A stretch of 64,000 nt of DNA, taken from positions 13,662,150 through 13,726,149 of the forward strand of contig CAIIXF020000002.1 in NCBI GenBank assembly GCA_903813345.2, read 5' to 3'. Below, piece after piece: positions 37,323 to 48,136 of this stretch (the stretch's first letter is position 1; each line of letters opens with the position of its first letter). The translations under genes were made by a program, and so were the position numbers. The stretch comes from Owenia fusiformis. Its lineage: Eukaryota > Annelida > Polychaeta > Sabellida > Oweniidae. The notes under the pieces are model-generated. The model was given only the letters and a program-made list of their open reading frames with translations, was not told the origin of the DNA and made no database searches.

Positions 37323-37405
37323 TAGATTATAATTACTATAAATTGATGTTTAGAGGTTAATGTGCAAGTTATGATTTCCTGATTCCATATGTTAAGTGTA
37401 TTTAG

Positions 37406-37436
37406 GATTCCTGAGCGACGGAATATACTTAAAATG
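37406..37436 (+). CDS. Copy 3 start exon (5'UTR plus ATG)
   Basis: A 31-nt segment lies between GTGTATTTAG and donor GTACAT and ends in ATG. The only ATG near the exon 2 start (37652) is out of frame, which supports use of this upstream start. Confidence 0.5.
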
Positions 37437-40304
37437 GTACATATGATTTTTATTGTCATCAAATGTTATAAATTGTCTTACTAATGTTTATTTTCTTTCT
37501 GATCACTTTACAGGATAATTGATCAAGGTGTTAGATATAGTGACATATTTTCCTTCAAAATAATTAAAAATATGTGAAAATAATCAATGTATAAATAATT
37601 ATAATCATAAACATTCTATTTACAGGGTTACTCAAAATACCTACTTTATTTATGGGCTTTGATCATCCAAGGCCTCAGTGAACAAAATAAGGCAAATATT
37701 CTAAAAAACAATATAATTGCTACTATAAGCAAGACCATTAGTAAATGCCAACTGGATTTGCCTCCAGAGGAACGCAACGTAACAGTACGGATTAAATGTA
37801 TTGGCACTGAGACAGAAGATGGCAATGTGGAGGAGCAGAGGTTTGGAAGCTCAAAAGCACAAATCTGTGGAAGAATGACATCTATAGAATGTGAGGAGGT
37901 GCTACCTACAACAACAACTACAACGACGACCACCACCCCCCCAAGTCCTTCAACAACAACAACAACAACAACAACAACTCCATTACCAACAACATCTCCA
38001 TCGATACAAAGTCTGTCAGCGACAACTCAAACTGTATTAAAATTTCCACCCGACAATTTTGGTGAGTCAGTCTCAAGTAGTTTCACAAAAAAGTCCATGT
38101 GCAGTATGGCAAGTGATTTTAGACTGTCATATATCCCATGTTATTTTCCCATAGGGAAAACTCGTGCTTTCCATTGTTTTCAGAATAATTTTGGTCATCA
38201 AAAATTGATATCGTCAAAACTATTTCTATTTTTGAAGAAATTTAGACCCCTTGTTGAATGATCATTGATGACATTTTCAAAAAGTTGTTGACATGAGGTT
38301 CCTATTCATAATTTTTCAGAGTTGGATTGATATTGTACTATCATGTGGACTGCACTTGAAAGAGGACATATTGTTTTAATAAAAACCACCGTATTTATGC
38401 CTAGAAAGTACTCATGGTGAAAGACATGACAGTCTAAAATCACTTGCCATACTGCACATGGACCTTTGAAAGAAAAGGAGTGTATTTTGCTCTGATTCAT
38501 GAATCAATCCCATCATGGCAAAGGCATCTGTTCTGCTGAAGCTTGGTTAAGTCAACAGTGTCTATTTGCCTGACATATTCATCATTCCTGTACTGTATAA
38601 TAACAACATCATACTTAAAGCTGCTCTGTAAGCTTGTCCGCCATTTTTAGGACAATTCCTGAACCAGTGGCTCAAGATAAATATCTTACCTTTCTAGAAC
38701 ACAACAAAATAACAGAGAATTCTCATATGAACTGGACACTTTTCAATTTTCAAAAATTTGCAGCAATTTTTATGTGGTCTTGGGTGCTCAACATTTGATG
38801 ACTTCATTCATTTATGCACATCAAACAAATATCCATTGGAAATATTCATTTATGGCATTCTTTCTTGCCAAGAATAACTTATTTGCAAGATTATAATGAA
38901 GTAACAGCATATATATATTTACAATAATAACATGGATTATTATTGGAGAGCCTATTAGTTCAGAACCAAAAACCTTTCTAAATTCATTTGCATTGCCATA
39001 TAATCATGAGCAATAGATTCCACTATGTGGATAAGATAAAATTGCAGTTGATTTAATATTATCAAACATACTCTGAATAGGTTTTCTAAAATATTTTCAT
39101 GGTGATTCCTCCCAATTTCATGAAAATAATATGTGTTTTGTCTCATCGGGTGTCTTACATTTTGACGAAAATGTGTACTTTTTGACATTTGATCTCCGTT
39201 ACCATAGTAACCAGTTGATCAACTTTAATGAAACTTGTCATAATGGTAGGACATGATAAGTAGATGATTACCTGTAAATATCAAGATGATTGATTATATA
39301 TTCTAGGAATAATATATGGCTTTCCTAGTACCCCCCTTAAAATCACACCAGGGGGTATAAATCTGCATATTTCCAAAACGCTGAAAAACTAGACACCAGT
39401 GGTTTCAGAATCAATGTAGAATAATAAACCACAAATAACCAACATGAAAAGAAGTTTGCCATTTTTCAAAACCACTTTTACACCACGCTCATCCAGTATT
39501 GTACTATTCCGGCTTGTCTGAAGCAAGACAATATGCAATTAAGAAATCAACAATACATCTCATTGTCTCAAGTTTGTAAACCATGTCTTGTTTTTTTCAG
39601 ATGACCAAAAGATATGTATGGACATTATTTTTTTGATTGATGCCTCTTGTACAGTAGCAAAAAAATATCAAAGGGACGCTGTAAAAATAATTAAAAGTTT
39701 TATTTCTGAAATAAAATTTAAAAGTGACATGATCAAATTCAAGAGGATACCAATGACTGATAAGAAATCATATGATAAAGAAGGTGTTGACAAAATCACA
39801 GACCAGCAAAGTCTATCCAATGTTGCAGTCATACCCTTTCAAGACATAATACTCAACACAACTATTCCATTTCAAAATAATCGGAAATATCTACAAAAAG
39901 GTCTTAAACAACTCCTGAAACATGGAAGACGCACATGCAAAACCTTTGGAGACAGCGCTTATAATAAAGCTACCTATTTCTTTAATACCATCCCAAAACG
40001 AGATCGAAATATTGTGGTCGTATTTGGTGATGGCCGCAATACCGGGACTAAACATCAACTTTTATCTGAGCAAGCAATGGAGAGGTTAAAATCTGAACAA
40101 AATGTGGATGTTATTTGGATTAAAACTCCAACAAAAATTTTGAATCGCTCTAAAACTGAGTTGGAACAGGCAGCAGAAATAGTGCGTGGTCAGTTACATA
40201 TTGAACGCCATGTGGACGGTACACAAATATTTGACGTAAATGATGATAATTTACATACAAATCTTATGGAGTATTTTTATAAATTTTATGGGTGTGAGGT
40301 GTGA
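37434..40304 (+). CDS. Copy 3: secreted vWA-domain protein, 380 aa
   Basis: Predicted join: 37434-37436 (ATG), 37626-38061, 39601-40304, with intron phases 0 and 1. The start exon lies about 110 bp downstream of the TIR element ending at 37322, so an older promoter may have been pushed away. The protein has signal YLLYLWALIIQG, the four-Cys domain (shortened by about 9 residues around TKRQLVQ), the longest Thr-rich linker of the family, and a vWA domain that is 14-18 residues shorter than the others between strands A and B. The metal-site residues are all present. Intron 2 contains a small fold-back element. Confidence 0.8.
37626..38061 (+). CDS. Copy 3 exon 2
   Basis: Acceptor TATTTACAG and donor G|GTGAGT enclose 436 nt (3n+1). 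Cysteines lie in SKCQ, KCIG, ICG and IECE, with sequon RNVT. The linker has two runs of about ten Thr encoded by ACA/ACC/ACG triplets. From ATTAGTAAATGCC to GGCAATGTGGAGGA it is almost identical to copy 4. Confidence 0.8.
38090..38467. mobile_element. Short fold-back of the CATGTGCAGTATGGC family in intron 2
   Basis: Inverted ends are AGTCCATGTGCAGTATGGC and GCCATACTGCACATGGACC. The internal sequence aligns with both outer ends of the large structure at 54529-62404, so this looks like a short, non-autonomous member of the same family. It begins about 30 bp after the donor site. Confidence 0.75.
38470..39600. other. Rest of intron 2 of copy 3
   Basis: No coding content is seen. An X-box-like palindrome, GTTACCATAGTAAC, lies at 39198-39211. 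The acceptor is CTTGTTTTTTTCAG at 39587-39600. Confidence 0.5.
39601..40304 (+). CDS. Copy 3 vWA exon (shortened)
   Basis: The metal site reads DASCT (Asp160, Ser162, Thr164), Thr261 (CKTFGD) and Asp290 (FGDGRN). Compared with copies 1, 2 and 4, 14-18 residues are missing between the KFKSD segment and TDQQSLSNVAV, in the first helix-strand connection. The flanking Cys152 and C-terminal YGCEV are present. ATTAAA at about 40371 is a possible poly(A) signal. Confidence 0.88.
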
Positions 40305-41120
40305 ACTCTTCTCATTGTTTGCCAAAAGAGGCATACAAGAGCAAGAATATCCAGTAATATAGAAGTACAATTAAATTGATGATGATATCATGAAAATGTG
40401 TCCATTAGATGAACAATCCTCTAGTCATACTGCTCCCATGCTTTAGCATGGAGCCATCAATTGCCAGTGAAAAACTAACTTAATCTTTTTCTTTTTTTGT
40501 GGAGAAATTCAGTTAAATTACAATTTCTCTGCACCATGAAATCAGGAAGATAAAATTTAAGAGACACAAACAAAATTGCTTTTGAAAACGTTTTACAAAG
40601 GTGTTTGAGGGACACTTAGCTACTTAGCTAAGGTTTTATTTGAAGATATATTGCCTTATTAAGCAGATAAAGGTGTACAAAAAACATGGAAGAAATTCCC
40701 ATATTGAAAAGGTTCTATATTATAGTTTGAACATGTTAGTACATGTACATGTCACATACGCGAGCGGCCAATATTTTATATTGGGATCAGCTCACTCGGA
40801 TGCTAAAACAAGTCAAAACAGTTCAAAAGGTTGTCCTTATTAGCGCCCATATGAATCCTGATGAGAAAAATGCTAGAGTTTTAATTAAAACCAGTAAGTA
40901 CTCTATTTATAGTTATTCTATTACAGATGATGCAAGTTCTATGAGTAGGAATGGAAGGGTGAAGATTGATTCCCTCCAAAATACTTCATAAGAGGGAATC
41001 AATAATGGACAATTCAAAACAATATATTACAGTAGCTAATCTGGATGGTTGGATTTAGCTGCACAAACTGAAATGATATCTATACATATTATGCATAAAT
41101 ATTGCAATTTTGGTTTGAAT
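40305..41120. other. Intergenic DNA between copies 3 and 4
   Basis: No gene is supported. A small hairpin, TTGATTCCCTCC...GAGGGAATCAA, lies at about 40965-41001. Confidence 0.5.
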
Positions 41121-41137
41121 ATTGTATAGTATATATA

Positions 41138-41570
41138 TTTATCCCATACTTGGACGTGTTACAGGTACATAAACATATAATCCTATAGTCGGTTCAGGAT
41201 ATTGGGATTATCCCTTGGCCAATATAATATATTTTCCCTCGGGACCTGCGGCCCTCGGGCAAATATATTAAATTCGCCTCGGGATAATCCCAATATCCTG
41301 AACCTCATATAGGATAATCTATATTTATCCCATACTTGGACGTGTTACAGGTACATAAAGCCGGTTTGTAAAAACTTATATTTTCATCAGCGGGCAGATA
41401 TTGCTTTACGTCCTGCTCCGAGCGAGCAGATATAGTATATCTGCCCGCTACGTCATAATCGCTGGTCGCAAATTTGTTGATAATTTGTAACGTTCGCGTA
41501 ATGACTGTCAATTTCCACGACTGAACAATATGAACCAGGTGACCAAGATTGGTATGGGATAAGCATATTA
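41138..41570. repeat. Nested fold-backs with a 36-bp direct duplication
   Basis: TTATCCCATACTTGGACGTG occurs at about 41140 and 41325 and flanks one copy of the GGATATTGGGATTATCCC palindrome (41180-41317). A separate hairpin, GCGGGCAGATAT...ATATCTGCCCGC, lies at about 41391-41450, and an outer inverted match, GGTATGGGATAA, lies near 41551. Confidence 0.75.
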
Positions 41571-41576
41571 TCCTAT

Positions 41577-42022
41577 AGTAGGTTCAGGATATTGGGATTA
41601 TCCCTTGGCCAATATACTATATTTTCCCTCGGGACCTGCGGCCCTCGGGCAGATATATTATATTTGCCTCGGGATAATCCCAATATCCTGAACCTCATAT
41701 AGGATAAATAGAGGTTATTTAATGGGAGGGATGGAATATGGATTTATTCCGAGGGAAAATATGATATTGGCCAAGGAAAATATCATATTGACCGAGGGCG
41801 ATAGCCCGAGTGTCAATATGATATTTTCTGAGGCCAATATCATATTTTCTCAAGGAATAAATCCATATTCCATCACGACCATCAATAACCTCTATTTATC
41901 CTATATGAGGTTCAGGATATTGGGATTATCCCGAGGCAAATATAATATATCTGCCCGAGGGCCGCAGGTCCCGAGGGAAAATATAGTATATTGGCCAAGG
42001 GATAATCCCAATATCCTGAATA
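41577..42022. repeat. Giant ~446-bp palindrome
   Basis: Arms of about 220 bp run from TTCAGGATATTGGGATTATC through TCCCTCGGGACCTGCGG, CCTCATATAGGATAAATAG and GGAATATGGATTTATTCC to a centre GGGC-GATA-GCCC at 41796-41807, and back in inverted order. It appears to be one fold-back element inserted in or fused with a second one. Confidence 0.85.
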
Positions 42023-42529
42023 TCATAATATTTTTTTTTCAATTTTTGTATGTCATCATCCAATGATTGTGACATAAAATTATACAATTTATCAAATAAC
42101 ATTTTCAACTTTTATTATCAAGTTTTACTTAAAAATATAAATAATTTATAACAATAAAATGGCTCATAATATGGCAAAATAAACACAATATCATGAAACG
42201 TCTTAATGAAAAATGTGGATGTAGAATGGACCTAGACATATTTTCTTGACCTTTACTCTCATTCCGTAAAAAATCTACTAGGATTTTTATGTCACTTTTA
42301 GTTTTCTTCGAAGTATTGATATTTTCTTGACCTTTAATGAAGTCATCAACATCCTCTGTTGCATACCTAGACATATTTGTCACAGTAATAGACCTTTGTC
42401 ACAGTAATAGACGTAAACTAGATGATAATAATTTCAATAATTTCAATTTTCCAAACGATTTTTTTACTTCCTGTAGAGATGTGCTAGACGAAAAGCGTAA
42501 AACTCAAGAGAAATTACCGGGAATATTTC

Positions 42530-42628
42530 TGATACAGGATCTGATACGGGATTTTTGCTGATACGGGATCCAATACGGGATCTGATACGGGATTTTGGCT
42601 GATACGGGATCTGATACGGGATTTTTCA
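42530..42628 (+). repeat. Degenerate tandem repeat CTGATACGGGATTT
   Basis: Seven or so copies of a 12-18-bp unit built on GATACGGGAT. No coding role is seen. Confidence 0.8.
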
Positions 42629-42639
42629 AATAACACTTT

Positions 42640-43480
42640 TATTCCCTGTTATTTTCCCAGGGAAAACATGTTATTATGGAATAATCTCTATATATTCTAA
42701 CAGTTACTAAGCAGAGTTAGATTTAGATTTTTTACAAAACAAAACAGGGGATACATTGATACAATACTACATGAATCATCACATCTTTACTTGACTAAAA
42801 TCAAGAGAAATGCCCAAAAAAGCATCACTTGGAAAAGACAAAGAAAATAACCAGGCTCAAAGAGGAGGGATCCTTTTTGCAAAAGTGGCAGAAACTTCAT
42901 TGTTATGTCAAAAGCAAATTGTGCTTTATGCCAATTTTCCAGGTTCTTTAATATTTTCTGGGGCTGTTAAAAATTCTGTTATTTTGTGTATTTCCCGAGT
43001 TTAATAACTTTTTAGCTCAGGTGGTAGGTAAGGTAAAGAATAGAGCATAAGGTTGATTGTGTACTGCTTGTTTTATGCGATGCTGTGTGTCTCAGATGCC
43101 TTGAAAGATGAACAGCATAATAATGATTTATAAAGCAATTCAAACATTTAGATGGCATTTAACCATAATGAAATGAAATATAATCATTCAATAAATAATG
43201 TTGTAATGATTAAGCAAGCACATAAATATAAACTTTAGTAAAAATAATGTGGCTATTATAACCTCTAATTTGCTTGTTTCATTTATGAGACTCCCTTTCA
43301 ACAAGAATTATTATGTTTTTCCCCTAAAGACACAAGTTGCTTGATACAGAGTAGAGGAGGACATATACATTTAATAAAGCTTTATATAGTAAAACTTCAA
43401 ACCAGGCATTCATTTCTTGAGAAAAACAAGGATTCAACATGACTTGTTATACATTCAGTTAAGGGCAACATAGAAGTTAT
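42640..43480. other. Intergenic DNA and upstream block of copy 4
   Basis: No gene is supported. CAAGCACATAAATATAA at about 43216-43232 and TTGTTTCATTTATGAG near 43274 match the upstream block of copy 2 and may mark the promoter. Confidence 0.45.
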
Positions 43481-43520
43481 GATATCCTGCTGAAGTGTTT
43501 TATTTCATCACAACATCCAG

Positions 43521-43552
43521 GATTCTTCAACAACAGGAATATACTAAATATG
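43521..43552 (+). CDS. Copy 4 start exon (5'UTR plus ATG)
   Basis: A 32-nt segment lies between CAACATCCAG and donor GTAGAT and ends in ATG. CAACAGGAATATACTAAATATG closely resembles the same exon in copy 2. Exon 2 has no in-frame Met near its start. Confidence 0.55.
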
Positions 43553-46500
43553 GTAGATCTGATTTTTACAATTATCAAATCCTTCTACATCAATCTACTT
43601 ACAATTTTGTTTATTCATTCGTTTTATATCAATTGATATAATACTTACTTTCAAAAAATGGTAAACATGTACAATATTAATGATAGTTGATACTTCAAAA
43701 CAATTTTTTACATAAAACAAGATTTTACATAATCCTAATGTTTTGATTGCAGGTTTCATACAAATACTTTCTCCTTATTTGGGCATTTATCATCCTAGGG
43801 ATCAGTGAACCAACAAAGGCAAACAATATAATTGCTGTTATAAGCAAGACCATTAGTAAATGCCAACTGGATTTGCCTCCAGACGAACGCAACGTAACAG
43901 TACGGATTAAATGTATTGGCACTGAGACAGAAGATGGCAATGTGGAGGAACTGACAAAGAGGCAATTAGTTCAAAGGTTTGGCCAGACAAATGCAGCAAT
44001 CTGCGGAGCAATGACATCTATAGAATGCGAAGAAGTGTTACCTACAACAACAACAACAACAACAACAACTACTACTACTACTACTACTACTACTCCAACA
44101 ACCACCATTCCAATCACCCTTCCTCCTGATCCAGTTTTCGGTTTGTCAATCTTAATAGAATTTATTTTAAACATTTTAGTTGAAAATTATTCTTAAACTA
44201 ATTACAAGAATTATTTTTTCTGTATGATAAATTTCCTTCAAATATAATCAATCTTGATAATATCTATATCTGTTTATACTAGCTAGATATCTAGCATGTC
44301 ATCTTTTGACAATTTTTTTTCAGATATCTCTCATACAGGGTTGTCAAAAAATGGCAACCCTACCACCATTTTAATTCATACCTTAATAATTTTAGGGAAT
44401 TACCCCCTGATATTTGGCACGTATATACATCATTCAATTTAGCCTACTGGCCCACCATATTTCATGACCATCAGACTGATAGTCACAATGCTACAGCGCT
44501 TTTAACAACATGCTCCAGTGGCCAGTATTGCAGCCACTATTGCACTTTGGGCAAACTTGCACATGTCATCCAAAATGTCTGTATCTGACTTCTACCTGTG
44601 GGGATATGCCAAAGGTAGTATGTACAAGGATGACTCAGGACAATTGCAGACCTCAAAAGGGAGATCAACCATGTCTTTCAGGCCATACCTGCTGAGGAAT
44701 GCACTCGGGTCATTGACAACTTGTGGAGGATGGCCTACAGCATGATTACCTGGGGCGTGTTGTTCAAAGTGCTGTAACATTAACACTACAGTATCTGTTT
44801 GATGGTCATGAAATACGTTTTGTTCGATAAAATCGTGAATTTATTTAAAACTAAATTTTAGAGGCCAGCACCTCTATTTTAATAATAGATACTTCACATC
44901 AATGCATAGCATTCAACCTCACTTTTTTGCCAAATAAACTCATCAAAGTATGAACATGGTTCAGAGAAAAATGCAAAAATTGCAAATTTCTTTTTAATAT
45001 GCTACAACATTGAAGTGACACAATTTAGATATGACATTTTATTACATATTGAAAAAGTGTGTCCTTCAATTTTTGTAATAGTTTTAAAAAAGACAATATG
45101 TTTTGCACTGTATAGAGGAAGATTTCATTTTAAAAAATTTCAATTTTTATTTGAAAAATGGCAGAAAATTTGAATGTTTAAGAACAAAAGGCTGACATTT
45201 TTACTTTTTTCTAAAAATTTGTTTTTCAAAAATCTCTAAAATACTTTTTTGAATTTTCAATCCACTCCCCCCTCCATCCAATATTAATTTATTTCGATTA
45301 TTTTTTTGTATAACCCATGGAAACTAACTTTTAAAAAAAGTGAGCAATGTCATTAGTGTTGTGATAATAACGTCCCTTATACCTATTTACTTGTATTACA
45401 GGTTGTGTAGACCATTGTTGCCTGATTTATAGCAAAAACATTGACTTTTGTATGTTGGTGATGATGCACCTTTTTATTAATAGATCTCATATCTTAGATA
45501 TATAAGCACTAGTGCCAAAGGGAAAGGACCAAAAGTTGTAATGGAACTTAGACTTAGCAAGAAAAAGCAAACTTTAAGTGCATACCAGTCAAGAAAAAAA
45601 CAATACCCATATAGCCAAAAACAATGATCTAACGTGAAAAGAAACAATGTCTAATACCCCCTTTCCCCCACCATTCAAGAACCAATATCACAATCCAAGA
45701 CCAGAAGACCAAGGGACATTTCATTCATACTGAAGTCATTACAATAAATATTGAAGAAAATATTAGAAATTGATAGCCAATACTCATAACCTCAAAAATA
45801 GTTGTAGATATATGAACTCATACAAGATAGAGCATTCAGTCTCAAATGATGTGGGATAGATAAAATCCAGTCTCCAAGTCCATAGGTGTTTCAAAGGGTC
45901 AACATCCATTCACAAAAGCTGTCGCCATAATCCATAAAACACAATAATTCACAATGGTCATCAGGAGAAAACTATGGCTGGTTTCGATTCCTATTTCATG
46001 CATATCAGTAGACCTAACATATTTTGCCATGAATAGCGCCAATTCATTTAGCAATTCAGTTGTAAATTTTCTCTTGAAAAAATAAATCTTCCAAAGGAGA
46101 ACCCCCGATAAGGAGAGCTTTTTAGAAGGGTACTGCTTTTTTATTGTGGATGTGATCATCATAAAAATTTAACACATCAGAGATTTAATACATCAGAGAT
46201 GAGTTGATCTTAGATATTCCCAAAAACAACTTCACTGGTGATCCACTCGATTACGATGGTTACTGAAACGGTTCGTTTTAGTAACAAAATGTCGGAACGT
46301 TGAAGGTACGATTTTTCTTTTTTCCTTATTTCATGTGTTGTAGGCAGAATCCCCACGACGTTTTTTCTCACAAACACGTATCAGTATCATATGTTTTAGA
46401 AAAAGTTCATGAGAATAACAGAAATAATGGAACCAATTCGTAAATAAGCCACACGGTGAACCGAATCGCACCCTTGAACAGAATACACTTTTCGGGATGG

Positions 46501-48136
46501 AAAATCCAAAATGGCCACCTTAACATTTATCCAGAATGCCGAAAAACTAATGAGTTAGAAACTTTCATTCATTAATTCATCACTTAAGTTACATAACTAT
46601 TTGGGTTAAAAGTGCAGATCTTAACTGTTTTTCAAAAAACCGTTTATGTAACTTAAGTGAAGAATTAAATCGACGATTCTGTTGTCTTCTGAACTATTTG
46701 TTCGCACATATGCACATTTTCTTAAACATATGATACTGATACACGTTTGTGTTAAAAAATGTCGTGGGAATTCTGCCTACAACGTGTGAAATAAGGAAAA
46801 GAGAAAAATCGTACCTTCAACATTCCGACATTTTGTTACCAAATTGAACCGTTTTGGTAACCAGCGTAATCGAGTGGATCACCAGTGAACTTGTGTGATA
46901 TAAAAATTGCTTTAAGAACATTTTTGGCAAGGCAATGAACTCGTTTTTTACGGTTAGACGCTTTATTTGAGGTTAAAATCTGTGTATGGCCTAATGGGAT
47001 AGGAACAAAGTGTCACCATTGTAAGATACTTATTTATCTGAACTCTTAGAAAATAAAAAGAAATCAATGGACGTTTCCCTAGAAATATGTTTTTGAGATC
47101 TTTCCACTCATGAGAATAACGGAAATAATGAAACCAATTCGTAAATAAGCCACACGGTGAACATAATCGCACCCATGAACAGAATACACTTTTCGGGATG
47201 GAAAATCCAAAATGGCCACCTTAACATTTACCCAGAATGCCGAAATACTAATGAGTTAGAAACTTTCATAGGTAGAAATATCCCTGAAAATCCAAAATGC
47301 CGGGAACATCTGATAATAACAAATTGGAGGTAAAGCAAACAAAAGACTTTGTTCAAAAATGATATTTTCTTCTTCCAGGTGGATCTCCGATTTGTGTGGA
47401 CATTATATTTGTTATTGATGTTTCATGCTCAGTGGTAAAGCAATATCAACGACAAGCCATTGGAATAATAGAGAGCTTCATCAAGGAAGTAAAGTTCAAA
47501 GGTGATGAGACTTCAAAAGAACCAACAGATAATTTATCAAAATTGTCTGTTTTTAGGGTTCCATTTGCCAATAAAGAATCAGAAACTGAAAAAACAGTTG
47601 ACAGTATTATAGATTTTATGTCTGCATTCAGTCCTGATCAGAGAACTCTATCTAATGTTGCCATTATACCTTTTCATGAGACAAGCACCAATACAACTGT
47701 GCCATTCCAAAATAATCGAAGACAACTGCAGAAAGGTCTTAAACAAATCATGAAATATGAGAGAGTCTGCAAAACATTTGGAGACAAGGCCTACAGCAAA
47801 GCTGCAGAGTTCTTTGATGCTATTCCAAAAAGAAATCGAAATGTTGTTGTTGTATTTGGTGATGGACGTAATACTGGGACAAAGCATCAACGTTTATCTG
47901 AGCAAGCAATGGAGAGGTTAAAATCTGAGCAAAATGTAGAGGTTATTTGGGTTACAACTCCAACTAAGATTTTGAAAACTTCCAAAACTGCATCAGAGCA
48001 AGTAGCAGAAATAGCACGGGGACAGGAACACATCGGACGATATGTGAAAAAACCCCAGATATTTGACATAAGAGACAATGCCTTAAATACAAAACTATTT
48101 GAGCATTTTGCTGAAAATTATGTATGTGAAAACTGA
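43550..48136 (+). CDS. Copy 4: secreted vWA-domain protein, 382 aa
   Basis: Predicted join: 43550-43552 (ATG), 43753-44140, 47379-48136, with intron phases 0 and 1. Signal-like YKYFLLIWAFIILGIS is followed by the four-Cys domain (Cys38, Cys55, Cys85, Cys93; sequon Asn48), a linker with 17 consecutive Thr, and the vWA domain. This is the only copy with the canonical DxSxS order of the metal site. Intron 2, at 3.2 kb, holds a mariner remnant (44459-44820) and a TIR element (46233-46887). The upstream block and the 3' flank (AATAAA near 48209) resemble those of copies 2 and 1 respectively. It is the most complete and conventional member. Confidence 0.82.
43753..44140 (+). CDS. Copy 4 exon 2
   Basis: Acceptor GATTGCAG and donor G|GTTTGT enclose 388 nt (3n+1). 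The Thr run is coded by (ACA)n followed by (ACT)n-like triplets at about 44042-44096, a coding microsatellite. The four-Cys domain is nearly identical to copy 3 up to GGCAATGTGGAGGA. Confidence 0.8.
44459..44820 (+). mobile_element. Decayed mariner-like fragment in intron 2 of copy 4
   Basis: Inverted ends are ATTTCATGACCATCAGACTG and ...GATGGTCATGAAAT. The interior encodes SDFYLWGYAKGSMYKDD (third-Asp region of a mariner-type transposase), then a frameshift after which EECTRVIDNLWRMAY continues in another frame. It is clearly dead. Confidence 0.75.
46233..46887. mobile_element. TIR element CACTGGTGATCCACTCGATTAC, 655 bp
   Basis: The inverted arms, over 120 bp each, begin CACTGGTGATCCACTCG and end in CACCAGTG. 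Direct repeats AACTT flank it (46228-46232, 46888-46892). The CAC start and 5-bp duplication recall Transib-type elements, but that assignment is inference. Its centre contains a segment also found at 47105-47275. Confidence 0.8.
46408..46575 (+). repeat. Copy of adjacent host DNA inside a TIR element
   Basis: From CATGAGAATAACAGAAATAA to TAATGAGTTAGAAACTTTCAT it matches 47105-47270 with few differences. The second copy lies outside the element, 218 bp beyond its right end and about 110 bp before the vWA exon. Confidence 0.8.
47379..48136 (+). CDS. Copy 4 vWA exon
   Basis: The acceptor is TCTTCTTCCAG. The metal site reads DVSCS (Asp144, Ser146, Ser148), Thr263 (CKTFGD) and Asp292 (FGDGRN). 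Cys136 and the C-terminal Cys380 (YVCEN) could form a flanking disulfide; Cys147 and Cys261 are also kept in all copies. A sequon TNTT precedes VPFQNNRR. The last 80 bp and the 3' flank match copy 1. Confidence 0.9.

Noticed and set aside
43971-44174. Poly-valine minus-strand frame
   Set aside because: It is the antisense shadow of the Thr-run in exon 2 of copy 4.
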